Below are positions 1 to 8,127 of a DNA stretch of 64,000 bases, piece by piece. A program made the translations under genes and the position numbers. The stretch is from CAYWWY01 sp964580185 (GTDB lineage: Bacteria > Thermotogota > Thermotogae > MWEM01): contig CAZOJQ010000001.1 in the NCBI GenBank assembly GCA_964580185.1, positions 62,001 through 126,000 of the forward strand, read 5' to 3'. A model generated the notes under the pieces. The model worked only from the letters and a program-made list of their open reading frames with translations. It had not been told where the DNA came from and searched no databases. Within the stretch, counting starts at the first letter, position 1; each line of letters starts with the position of its first letter.

Positions 1-226
1 CAAAAAGCGCTTCAGCCCGGGTAAAAACCGAGTATTCTCGCCGAATTTCAATCTCAACGGGAAAAGTCAAGGTGAATCCCCACAGACCTTCCAATTCTTG
101 AGTAATTTGCTGAAAATGCCAATCAATGGTATTTCTCAAATAGAGCTGAGGAGGATCGGGATAATGAGGAGCGGTAAATAAAAAACCGGGGACAAAGAGA
201 ACAAAAAAAAAGAAACAAACTTTCAT
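1..226 (-). CDS. Partial exported protein, unknown family (3' end beyond left edge)
   Basis: An open frame runs leftwards off the window from an ATG at 226-224, about 75 codons visible. The ATG shares its first base with the TAA stop of the gene upstream (TAATG), so the two are probably translationally coupled. Residues 1-19 (MKVCFFFFVLFVPGFLFTA) form a clear signal peptide: one basic residue, a hydrophobic core and a small residue at the end, so the product is exported. The rest of the visible part has no motif I recognise. Function unknown; it probably acts with the exported protein encoded just upstream. Confidence 0.6.
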   Translation of the reverse strand, partial: MKVCFFFFVLFVPGFLFTAPHYPDPPQLYLRNTIDWHFQQITQELEGLWGFTLTFPVEIEIRREYSVFTRAEALF

Positions 227-1203
227 TAGGGTTGAACCATCACTCGAAAATAGAGGATGTGCCCAGGAGAAATCTGATAGACGGAGTACTCGCCAGGAAC
301 ATCGAAATTCCATCTCAGGTTTTGCTGGGGAAACCGCTGGCCCATTACATGCCATATTCCTGAATGGTTCCCTGGGAAGAGAATGCTTTGATTCAAGCGA
401 ATTCGTTCGAAATGAATGGTTCGATGAACAGGCAACTCAAATTTCATGGGCGTGAAAGCCCTTTCTTCAGAGGACCGATTCCCAAACCGATCTTCCGTAT
501 CGAGGGTTACGCGAAGAGAGAAAGTTTCAGTAGGAACGATATACTGAACGCTGGTGTGAAAGCTTTCTTCATTAACCCTCCACTCTAAACTGGAAAGGCT
601 TCGTGAAGACCGATAGCGGACCAGCAAAGGCAATCCTTGAACAACCAAAATCGGCTCCATAAAAAGGGAATAATGCGGATCTCCGAAGAAATACCGATTG
701 GGGATTGCTGATTCCCGAACGATCGGATACAACCGGTCAAATACATCATGAAGACCAAGAAACTGGAGATATGCGGGGAGGAATTCAAGAAACTCCGCAG
801 ATTGAATGCACAACTCTTCTTCTTCAACATACCAAGGGAACGGAAAAAACGTGATTTCTTTGACTGAATCAATCCAAGAGTATTCATGATGAGCAATCGG
901 AAGGATGATGTGGGCTAAGGAAGAATTATTGCTAACGGTAATTCCATGATCGAGTTCGATGATCCAGGGGGGTTCAAAGATCAACGACAAGTTTAATCGC
1001 GGCGGAATGTACGATTTGGAAACACGATATGTCCCTTCTGAGATAATCGGTCCATCTCTTACCTCCAACCCAACCGAATAAACCATCCGACCGTAGGATA
1101 GAAAAGCAATCCCTTTATCTAAATCCATCATTACTGTCTGTGCGAGTACCCATCCAGAACTAAGTAACCAAAACCCAATCAAAACTCTAATGACCTTTCC
1201 CAA
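226..1203 (-). CDS. Exported protein of unknown function
   Basis: 325 codons, read from a TTG at 1203 with an AGGAGG about 12 bases upstream; this spacing is long, so the exact start is uncertain. Residues 1-22 make a signal peptide ending near VLAQ. The mature part is rich in aromatic residues and alternating hydrophobic stretches, suggesting an all-beta secreted domain, and I see no transmembrane segment after the signal. No enzymatic motif or known family is recognisable. It is coupled by a 1-base stop/start overlap to a second exported protein downstream. Function unknown. Confidence 0.65.
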   Translation of the reverse strand: MGKVIRVLIGFWLLSSGWVLAQTVMMDLDKGIAFLSYGRMVYSVGLEVRDGPIISEGTYRVSKSYIPPRLNLSLIFEPPWIIELDHGITVSNNSSLAHIILPIAHHEYSWIDSVKEITFFPFPWYVEEEELCIQSAEFLEFLPAYLQFLGLHDVFDRLYPIVRESAIPNRYFFGDPHYSLFMEPILVVQGLPLLVRYRSSRSLSSLEWRVNEESFHTSVQYIVPTETFSLRVTLDTEDRFGNRSSEERAFTPMKFELPVHRTIHFERIRLNQSILFPGNHSGIWHVMGQRFPQQNLRWNFDVPGEYSVYQISPGHILYFRVMVQP

Positions 1204-1318
1204 AAGAAGACCGATCCTCCTTTTTCTATTCCCTTCTCGGGCTTCTTTATCGTAACCTCGATCGGATCGTCGAACTCCATTTCAATCAGGAACTAACATC
1301 GTTCAATACTTCCAAAGA

Positions 1319-2332
1319 CTATGGAAGAGGTGCAACTTCTCTGTCACCAAGTCTTTGAATGATGGCTTTCATTTCATCTTGAATCATTAGTGGAGTGTTT
1401 CTAAGGTAGTCCGGATCTTCAATGGTGAAACCGATCCCCCCTTCGAGAATCCCCCAACGCTCAATCTCTCCAAAAGGTAGCGTCCCATCATAAGCGCGGA
1501 TCAATACATCAAATATTGCCCGATCTGCGTATTTAAGAGCACAAGCCAAAATTGTGTTTGGAGCATGATGAATATAGTTTGAATCAACACCAATGATATA
1601 CCGGCCCTTTTCCTGAGCCGCTTGAATGGCTCCTACTCCAGTGCCTCCCGCTATCGTAAAGATAATAGCGGCTCCTTGGTCGTATTGAGCGCGAGATAAG
1701 TCTCTTCCTTTGTTCGGATCTCCCCAACTCCCCGCAACGGAAAAAAGAACGTGGATCGATGGGATAACGCTTTTTGCTCCGTATTCAAATGCGGGTTTCA
1801 TTCGTTCCATCATCGCAGGATACACGTCTCCCGCAAGCAATCCTATTGTTGGTTCGGGAAAACTCCACCCATGATATTGCACCATTTGGGCTGCATACAC
1901 GCCGGCCAAAAAAGCCATTTCTTCATCTCGAAATCCCAAAGAAAAAACGGTATCCATTTTTGGAGCGATCCCATCTAAAAGGATTATCTTTTGGGAAGGA
2001 AAGGCTCGAGCAACTTTTTCGACGCTATGAGGCATACCTTCAGTAAACGTAACTACAATATCATAGATTCCACTCGCTGCAAGGCTCGTCAATTGAGGTT
2101 CCCACCGCGCGGCATTGTATCCCCCTTCAACAACCCGAAGGGAAAAGCCTTTCTCTTGTGCTGCCTTTTCCGCACCGGCAACCATCATCTCGTAGATTGC
2201 GTTACCACCAACTTCGCCTGTAATCAGCAGTACTACCGAAAACGGGAAAGAAAGAGTCGCTAGGCACATGAACAAAAAGAAAAACAATAGAGGTCGTTTT
2301 CTGAAAGGCATTTGAGTGTTCATTTCAATCAC
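1319..2332 (-). CDS. BMP-family ABC transporter substrate-binding protein
   Basis: 337 codons. Matches the BMP/PnrA-like periplasmic-binding family: a hydrophobic export signal (residues 12-31), then the first beta strand SVVLLITGEVGGNAIYEMM with the usual alternating alpha/beta fold, the hinge region VYAAQMV, and a C-terminal sugar-ring pocket region (FTIAGGTGVGAIQAA, IGVDSNYIHHA). Members bind purine nucleosides or related ligands outside the membrane for ABC import; some are stand-alone sensors. No lipobox cysteine is obvious, unlike Gram-positive homologues. The GTG start at 2332 overlaps the clpX stop by 4 bases (GTGA); an ATG at 2323 is an alternative. Being the last gene of a protease operon is odd. 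No permease or ATPase partner is in this window, so the ligand is unknown. Confidence 0.85.
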   Translation of the reverse strand: MIEMNTQMPFRKRPLLFFFLFMCLATLSFPFSVVLLITGEVGGNAIYEMMVAGAEKAAQEKGFSLRVVEGGYNAARWEPQLTSLAASGIYDIVVTFTEGMPHSVEKVARAFPSQKIILLDGIAPKMDTVFSLGFRDEEMAFLAGVYAAQMVQYHGWSFPEPTIGLLAGDVYPAMMERMKPAFEYGAKSVIPSIHVLFSVAGSWGDPNKGRDLSRAQYDQGAAIIFTIAGGTGVGAIQAAQEKGRYIIGVDSNYIHHAPNTILACALKYADRAIFDVLIRAYDGTLPFGEIERWGILEGGIGFTIEDPDYLRNTPLMIQDEMKAIIQRLGDREVAPLP

Positions 2333-3561
2333 GCTGTTTCCGAAAGAACGATAAGAGCAGCTTCTTGTCCTTTCACGTGTTCGGGGGTTATAATCACTTT
2401 TTTGATATTCCGCTTTCTGTTTTGCATAGAGGGGAGTTCAAACATCAAATCCAGCATTACTTCTTCCACTACGCTCTTTAAAGCCCGCGCTCCTGTCCCT
2501 CTTGAAAGAGCAGAATGCGCAATGCACTGCAATGCTTCGGGGGTGAATTCGAGATCAATTTCATCCATTTCCAGGAGCTTTTGATATTGTTTGATCATGG
2601 AGTTTTTGGGTTCGGTGAGTATCGTTACCAAATTCTCTTCGGTCAAATCATCTAATGTAGTGGTAAGCGGAAAACGGCCGATAAACTCTGGAATCAACCC
2701 GTAGTGCACCATATCGCCGGGATTCACTTTAGAAAGGATTTGCCCGATTCTTTCCTGACTTTTCGACTTAATATCGGATCCAAAACCCATAGTGGAGTCT
2801 TGTGTCCGATGTTTGATGATCTCCTCAAGACCATCAAAAGCTCCTCCTGCAATGAACAAGATATTTGTGGTGTCAATTTTCAAGAAATCTTGGTACGGAT
2901 GCTTCCTGCCGCCTTGAGGGGGAACACTCGAAACACATCCTTCAAGAATCTTAAGCAGGGCCTGTTGAACCCCTTCTCCGGAAACATCTCTCGTAATGGA
3001 TACGTTGGGCCCCTTCTTGGCGATTTTGTCGATTTCATCAATGTAGATGATTCCGCGTTCTGCTCGCTCGATATCAAAATTTGAAGCCTGAATTAACCGA
3101 AGCAAAACGTTCTCGACATCTTCTCCAACATATCCCGCTTCTGTAATACTCGTCGCATCGGCAATCGCAAAAGGAACATCCAAAAAACGGGCAAGTGTCC
3201 TTGCAATCAACGTTTTCCCCGAACCAGTAGGACCAATCATCATTATATTGGTTTTCTCGATCTCTGTTTCGTCTTTTTTTTCTTTGAACATGATTCGCTT
3301 GTAATGATTGTAAACAGCAACAGCTACTGTCTTCTTGGTCTTTTCTTGTCCAACAACATACTTGTCCAACTCGGACTTTATGTCAAAGGGAGTTGGAAGC
3401 GTATCTGAGGAGTCGCGGAAATGGATCGAATCCTCATCTTTCAACGTATCATAGAAGAGCTCTACGCACTCATTGCATATATATACATTCGGACCGGCAA
3501 TCAATCGCTGGACTTGTGTAGACAACCGTCCACAGAATGAACATTTTTTTTCTGGTTTCAT
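2329..3561 (-). CDS. clpX: ATP-dependent Clp protease ATP-binding subunit ClpX
   Basis: 410 residues, normal for ClpX. AAA+ unfoldase that recognises tagged proteins, unfolds them and threads them into ClpP in the cytoplasm. Seen: an N-terminal C4 zinc finger (Cys7, Cys10, Cys29, Cys32), Walker A GPTGSGKT at 110-117, the pore loop GYVG at 143-146, Walker B IIYIDEIDKI at 171-180, and a sensor-2 region with GTGARALKSVVEE near the C-terminus. It lies 32 bases downstream of clpP in the same direction, in the order tig-clpP-clpX that is common in many bacteria, so all three are probably one transcript from the promoter near 5720. Confidence 0.98.
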   Translation of the reverse strand: MKPEKKCSFCGRLSTQVQRLIAGPNVYICNECVELFYDTLKDEDSIHFRDSSDTLPTPFDIKSELDKYVVGQEKTKKTVAVAVYNHYKRIMFKEKKDETEIEKTNIMMIGPTGSGKTLIARTLARFLDVPFAIADATSITEAGYVGEDVENVLLRLIQASNFDIERAERGIIYIDEIDKIAKKGPNVSITRDVSGEGVQQALLKILEGCVSSVPPQGGRKHPYQDFLKIDTTNILFIAGGAFDGLEEIIKHRTQDSTMGFGSDIKSKSQERIGQILSKVNPGDMVHYGLIPEFIGRFPLTTTLDDLTEENLVTILTEPKNSMIKQYQKLLEMDEIDLEFTPEALQCIAHSALSRGTGARALKSVVEEVMLDLMFELPSMQNRKRNIKKVIITPEHVKGQEAALIVLSETA

Positions 3562-3593
3562 CTGATCCTCAGCCTCCTTGAGCAGCGATCCGC

Positions 3594-4235
3594 TTATTTT
3601 TTCTTCTGAATAACCTTATCCACGATCCCGTATTCCACTGATTCATTAGCGCTTAGCCATCGATCGCGATCGGTATCTTGCTTCACTTGATCTAAGGATC
3701 TCCCTGTATGCATAGATATAAGTTGATTGATATGCTCTTTGGTTTTTAACAGTTCTTTCATTTGGATTTCAACATCACTAGCACTCCCGCGAGCCCCGCC
3801 CCAAGGTTGATGGATCATCACTCGTGAATTCGGGAGGATGTTTCGTTTTCCTGATTGGCCAGCCATCAAAAGTAGGGCTGCCATAGAAGCGGCAAGGCCT
3901 ACGCAAATTGTAACTACGTCGGATTTGATGTATTCCATCGTGTCGTAGATTGCCATGCCTGCAGAAACGGACCCTCCTGGGCTGTTGATGTAAAGACTGA
4001 TGTCTTTATCTGGATCCTGCGCTTCAAGGAATAAAAGCTGGGCAACGACCAAGTTGGCGATATGGTCGTTGATTTCATCGCCCAAAAAGACAATCCGATC
4101 TTTAAGTAATCGGGAATAGATATCGTACGAACGCTCATATCGGCCCGTTGTCTCGATAACGATGGGGACAAGTTGATCGATTGGTTCTTCAGTACGTTCC
4201 TTATTCACCATTTTCTTCCCTATTAACTCCATCAT
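3594..4235 (-). CDS. clpP: ATP-dependent Clp protease proteolytic subunit ClpP
   Basis: 213 codons. Serine peptidase that forms the double-ring chamber of ClpXP. The catalytic triad is intact: Ser117 in GLAASMAALL, His142 in MIHQPWGG and Asp191 in DRDRWLSA. The oxyanion-loop signature INSPGGSV is at 83-90. The N-terminus is about 14-20 residues longer than the mature form of homologues and probably includes a removed propeptide; Met2 and Met9 are alternative starts. The ATG overlaps the tig stop codon, implying coupling. Confidence 0.97.
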   Translation of the reverse strand: MMELIGKKMVNKERTEEPIDQLVPIVIETTGRYERSYDIYSRLLKDRIVFLGDEINDHIANLVVAQLLFLEAQDPDKDISLYINSPGGSVSAGMAIYDTMEYIKSDVVTICVGLAASMAALLLMAGQSGKRNILPNSRVMIHQPWGGARGSASDVEIQMKELLKTKEHINQLISMHTGRSLDQVKQDTDRDRWLSANESVEYGIVDKVIQKKK

Positions 4236-5680
4236 GATTCCTCCGTTGTATCATTGATTTCGCTTTGTTTTGCTTGAAGATCTTCACGAATAGCTTGGAT
4301 CAGCTCGCGATTATCTGGCCATTGTTCTTTGGATGCCTCCTGAGCCATATCGGTTGGCTCCTCGGAAGACTCCTCCTTATCTTGTTGGTCTTCCTTCTTT
4401 TCTTGCGTCTCTGAATCATTCCATTGGACCAAATCAATCATAAAGGTTCCGATTTTCATCTGAATGACTTCTTCCTTAATGGGACCCATCTCATTTCTTT
4501 TCACCAAGTACTCTTTCATCTGTTTCCCGCTCAGTCCCATCATCTCAGCCCGATTATCCAAGAATTGATCAACCTCCTCTTCTTGGATCGATATTTCATT
4601 TGCCTTCATAAATGCTTCAGCAACGAACTTTCGTTTCCATGAGTGCATCAGTTGATCCTTCAGCTTCAGTATGAATGCTTGCTCATCATCAACCGCTAAC
4701 TCTTTCATGTACGCGTTTTTTTCTTCTGAAGTCATTTTCTCTACGCTCTCTTTGACGATTGTCAGGGGAACTTCTTCCGAGGTACTCATCTCTGACTGAA
4801 GGACAAGCTCCTCAAAAGAGGCTCTCGGAAGATAGTATGTTCGATATCGTTCTTCCACAGAACCGTGTATCTCGTTTCTCCATGCTTCTTTCATCTCTTG
4901 AAGGCTTTCAAAATCTAGGCCAACCTCTTTTGGAAAGGAATCGTTTAAAGGGAGATATTCTCTGTGTTGAACTTCATGAATCTGCACATCATAACGGTAT
5001 ATCCGCTTTGTTCCTCCTTTTTCAAAAGAGCGGTCGACTGAAAAGCGATCCGATTTTGATTTCCCCAAAGCAGCTTGAACCAGAGGATTATGATCTTCAA
5101 TATCCATCCGGTACGTGATTGCGGGAGAATCGAAGATCATTCGCTCTTCGGAATTATGTACTTGATAGGTAAGAGAAATCTGATCACCCCATTGACAGGG
5201 TCGGTCAACAGGATGAAGGATTGCGTTTTCTTCCCGATGTTCTTTTACTCTTTCTTCAACGGCTTGATCGATCATAGGTTCCTGAATTTTTTCTCGTCGA
5301 ATCACCATTTTGGATAAGTCCGGCAACAGAATTTGGGGTTGAGCAAACAAAGTGATTTGAAAGTCAAAATCACCCGTTTCCGCTTTGGATGCTTCCGTAA
5401 TAATAGGTGGGTAGACTAAATCATGCAACGATCCTGTTTGCCTTTCCTCGTCTAAATGGATTTCCAGCAAATCCCAAGCCGTTTTTTCTTCCAAAACCTT
5501 CACGTGTTCCGGGGGAAAGAGAAGACGCAAAGGCACTTTACCTTTACGAAAACCTGAAAATTGCGCATTTTTTTGCGTCTTTTTCATTTCTGTTTCTAAA
5601 GATTTTTGAATTTCATTTGCAGGTACCGTTGTCTTAACCTTCCGCACATTACCCTCTTCATGGACTGTTTCTAAGTTCAA
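4232..5680 (-). CDS. tig: Trigger factor, ribosome-associated chaperone
   Basis: About 482 residues. Ribosome-bound chaperone that shields nascent chains. The ribosome-docking signature is visible as GFRKGKVP (usually GFRPGKVP), followed by a weakly conserved FKBP-like middle domain (GDQISLTYQV), a long helical C-terminal domain, and a charged Glu/Lys/Gln tail. The frame is open from an ATG at 5740, but that codon lies upstream of the promoter. An ATG at 5686 is only one base from an AGGAGG. I prefer the TTG at 5680, which sits 7 bases after that AGGAGG and gives the N-terminus MNLETVHEEG, matching the usual family start. First gene of the tig-clpP-clpX run. Confidence 0.93.
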   Translation of the reverse strand: MNLETVHEEGNVRKVKTTVPANEIQKSLETEMKKTQKNAQFSGFRKGKVPLRLLFPPEHVKVLEEKTAWDLLEIHLDEERQTGSLHDLVYPPIITEASKAETGDFDFQITLFAQPQILLPDLSKMVIRREKIQEPMIDQAVEERVKEHREENAILHPVDRPCQWGDQISLTYQVHNSEERMIFDSPAITYRMDIEDHNPLVQAALGKSKSDRFSVDRSFEKGGTKRIYRYDVQIHEVQHREYLPLNDSFPKEVGLDFESLQEMKEAWRNEIHGSVEERYRTYYLPRASFEELVLQSEMSTSEEVPLTIVKESVEKMTSEEKNAYMKELAVDDEQAFILKLKDQLMHSWKRKFVAEAFMKANEISIQEEEVDQFLDNRAEMMGLSGKQMKEYLVKRNEMGPIKEEVIQMKIGTFMIDLVQWNDSETQEKKEDQQDKEESSEEPTDMAQEASKEQWPDNRELIQAIREDLQAKQSEINDTTEES

Positions 5681-5717
5681 AAACATACCTCCTTGCTCGT
5701 TTGTATTATTTGAGTCG

Positions 5718-5726
5718 ATTATACCA
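5718..5726 (-). promoter_or_regulatory. Extended -10 promoter for tig-clpP-clpX
   Basis: On the minus strand TGG-TATAAT, with the TATAAT at 5723-5718 and the upstream TG at 5726-5725. It lies about 35 bases ahead of the tig start. No good -35 hexamer lies 16-18 bases upstream, which fits an extended -10 promoter. It diverges from the promoter at 5775-5802. Confidence 0.6.
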
Positions 5727-5774
5727 TGAAACCATATCAAAACCTGACAAAGGATGGTTTTTCAGGAAAGAGGG

Positions 5775-5802
5775 TTGTCATTGATTCATTTTGTGATACA
5801 AT
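5775..5802 (+). promoter_or_regulatory. Sigma-70-type promoter for the decarboxylase beta-alr operon
   Basis: TTGTCA at 5775-5780, a 16-base spacer, and TACAAT at 5797-5802 with an extended TG at 5794-5795. Located 35 bases ahead of the GTG start at 5837. It would serve the long plus-strand run reaching to ddl. Confidence 0.6.
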
Positions 5803-5836
5803 CAAGCTAGATGAAGACGGAATATGGAGGTGCCTT

Positions 5837-6973
5837 GTGATTTGGGAAGGATTTCTGGATTTCTTTGAAAATTCCGCTCTATTTGGGTTGACCTGGGGAA
5901 ATCTGGTTATGCTCGGAATCGCTTGCATATTACTTTATTTGGCCATTTATAAACATGCTGAACCGCTTTTGCTTGTTTCCATAGCATTTGGTGTCATTTT
6001 GGCCAATATCCCTGCTCAATACACCGGTGTATTCAATGAACCATCGAATGGAATTCCCGGTGGTTTGATGTACTATATCAATTTAGGGCTTTCGACAGGG
6101 ATTCTTCCCCCACTCATTTTTTTAGGAATTGGTGTGGCAACTGACTTTTCTTTTCTGTTATCCAATCCGATAACGATCTTTTTGGGCGGGGCCGCGCAAA
6201 TCGGTATTTTCGTCACTTTTGCTGTTTCTTCTCTTATTGGATTTGATATTCGTCAAGCCGCGGCGATCGCGATCATAGGAGGCGCTGATGGCCCAACTTC
6301 CATCTATGTTGCTTCTCTTTTTGCTACGGATTTGCTTGCAATCATCGCAATAGCTGCGTACTCCTATATCGCACTGATACCCATAATGATGCCCCCTATC
6401 ATGAAAGCACTGACAACTAAAAACGAACGAAAAATCAGAATGCCTATGCCACGGAAAGTGAGCAAGCCAGAAAAACTCGTTTTTTCGATTTCTACAACGA
6501 TACTCATCGGCTTTCTTGTACCGCAAGCTTTGCCCCTAATCGGTATGTTGATGTTTGGCAACTTTTTGCAGGAAAATGGATATACGAAACGGTTGGCTGA
6601 AGCTGCTTCTCGGTTTATAGCAGATCCAGCCATTATCTTCTTATGCCTTGCTGTCGGATCGAAAGCCCGCGCAGAAGTGTTTCTTACTTCACAAAGCCTA
6701 TTTATTCTTTTCTTAGGTGCAGCAGCTTTTTCTTTAGGCCCTGCATTCGGTATTCTCTTCGCTAAGTTTATGAATCTCTTCCTAAAGCAGAAAATCAATC
6801 CGTTGATCGGTGCAGCTGGAGTCTCAGCGGTTCCTGCTTCCGCTCGTGTTGCGCAATCAGTTGCGCAATCGGAAGATCCTACCAACTTCATCCTGATGCA
6901 CGCGATGGGTCCGAATGTTGCAGGAGTAATCGGTTCTGCAATTGCAGCGGGTGTCTTTCTTTCAATCCTCTAG
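5837..6973 (+). CDS. Sodium-pumping decarboxylase beta subunit (OadB/GcdB/MmdB family)
   Basis: 378 residues from the GTG at 5837, chosen because GGAGGT lies 5 bases upstream and the promoter sits between this codon and the ATG at 5726. Multi-pass membrane protein of the oxaloacetate / glutaconyl-CoA / methylmalonyl-CoA decarboxylase beta family, which couples decarboxylation of a biotin-bound carboxyl group to sodium export. Signatures seen: GVATDFSFLLSNP, IGGADGPTSIYVAS (the conserved GGADGPT region), and the C-terminal VSAVPASARVAQ and HAMGPNVAGVIGSA. No alpha (carboxyltransferase), gamma or biotin-carrier gene is nearby, so it is an orphan here; partners must be encoded elsewhere. Which substrate is used cannot be told from this subunit. 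Confidence 0.92.
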   Translation: MIWEGFLDFFENSALFGLTWGNLVMLGIACILLYLAIYKHAEPLLLVSIAFGVILANIPAQYTGVFNEPSNGIPGGLMYYINLGLSTGILPPLIFLGIGVATDFSFLLSNPITIFLGGAAQIGIFVTFAVSSLIGFDIRQAAAIAIIGGADGPTSIYVASLFATDLLAIIAIAAYSYIALIPIMMPPIMKALTTKNERKIRMPMPRKVSKPEKLVFSISTTILIGFLVPQALPLIGMLMFGNFLQENGYTKRLAEAASRFIADPAIIFLCLAVGSKARAEVFLTSQSLFILFLGAAAFSLGPAFGILFAKFMNLFLKQKINPLIGAAGVSAVPASARVAQSVAQSEDPTNFILMHAMGPNVAGVIGSAIAAGVFLSIL

Positions 6974-6987
6974 GTAGGGATTACTCT

Positions 6988-8100
6988 ATGCTTGATTCCA
7001 GAAACCATACTGAAGCGCTCATTGATTTGGATGCATATGCAAAGAATTTATTATTCTACCAAAGCCATTGCGCTCCTTCGAAGGTCATGCCCATAGTAAA
7101 AGCAGATGGATACGGTCATGGAGCCTTACCTTTGTCTTTGCTTGCTCAAAAAATGGGGTTCCCCTTCTTCGGGGTCGCGTTTTTTACCGAAGCTTTGGAA
7201 TTACGGAACGGAGGAATTTCGACACCCATCCTTGTTATGAATTATGTCCAGCCTGATTGCATTCCTATTGCCCGAGAGAAGAAGATTCGGATTACCCTGT
7301 ACGCATTCGAACAATGGGAACAAATAAAAACCTATCTCAGCTCTACACCGCTTCTCGTTCATGTTAAGGTTGATACGGGAATGAGTCGATTGGGTCAGTC
7401 TCCCGAAGAAACGGATCGGTTTTTGCATATGCTTCACAGAGAAAAAGGCATACGGATTGAAGGTTTATTTACCCATTACGCGACCGCCGACCAACCCGAC
7501 AACCCATTTCAAGAAAACCAATACGATCGATTTACGGAATTATTCACAGAGTGGAAAGACAAGATCCCATTCATTCACATGGATAATAGCGCAGCTGGAT
7601 TCCATCGGAGAACTCCGCTTGGGGATCTGATCCGATGCGGCATTGCTTCATATGGATTGGACCCTTCAAGCGATAAACGCGGATCGAACCTACAACCGGT
7701 TCTATCTTGGCATACCTTGATTTCAATGGTGAAGGAAATCAAACCCGGAACACCCGTGAGCTATGGAAATACCTTTATCAGCAATCGGGCAATGAAAGTG
7801 GCAACCGTTCCAATCGGATATGCTGACGGATACAATCGTCTGTTGTCCAATAACAGCCAAGTATTGGTAGATGGGAACCGATGCTCAGTGATTGGGCGAG
7901 TATGTATGGACCAAATGATTATCGATGTATCTCATATTCCTAAAGCAAAATTGGGAGATCCTGTTGTGTTGATCGGAAAAATGGGACAGGAAGAGATCTC
8001 TGCAGAAGAAATCGCACACAAAATTCGTACCATCAACTACGAAGTCACATGCGCCATTTCCAAACGTGTTCCAAGAGTTTACAAGCAGAAAGAAGAGTAG
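6988..8100 (+). CDS. alr: Alanine racemase
   Basis: 370 residues, typical length. PLP enzyme converting L- to D-alanine for peptidoglycan. The PLP lysine is Lys38 in MPIVKADGYGHGA. The C-terminal beta domain carries the second signature, IGYADGYNRLL, and RVCMDQMIIDVS, which are the usual active-site region contributed to the partner subunit. It starts 14 bases after the preceding stop, and the D-Ala-D-Ala ligase gene lies later in the same run, so both D-alanine steps are in one probable operon. Confidence 0.97.
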   Translation: MLDSRNHTEALIDLDAYAKNLLFYQSHCAPSKVMPIVKADGYGHGALPLSLLAQKMGFPFFGVAFFTEALELRNGGISTPILVMNYVQPDCIPIAREKKIRITLYAFEQWEQIKTYLSSTPLLVHVKVDTGMSRLGQSPEETDRFLHMLHREKGIRIEGLFTHYATADQPDNPFQENQYDRFTELFTEWKDKIPFIHMDNSAAGFHRRTPLGDLIRCGIASYGLDPSSDKRGSNLQPVLSWHTLISMVKEIKPGTPVSYGNTFISNRAMKVATVPIGYADGYNRLLSNNSQVLVDGNRCSVIGRVCMDQMIIDVSHIPKAKLGDPVVLIGKMGQEEISAEEIAHKIRTINYEVTCAISKRVPRVYKQKEE

Positions 8101-8127
8101 ATTGAGAATATAGAAAAGGGTGAAAAA

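Noticed and set aside
364..896. Short ORFs on both strands inside the first exported-protein gene
   Set aside because: They lie entirely within a longer frame with signal peptide and RBS, and their composition looks random.
5726..5836. Upstream ATG extension of the decarboxylase beta subunit
   Set aside because: The extension overlaps the promoter and has no RBS; the GTG at 5837 has GGAGGT 5 bases upstream.
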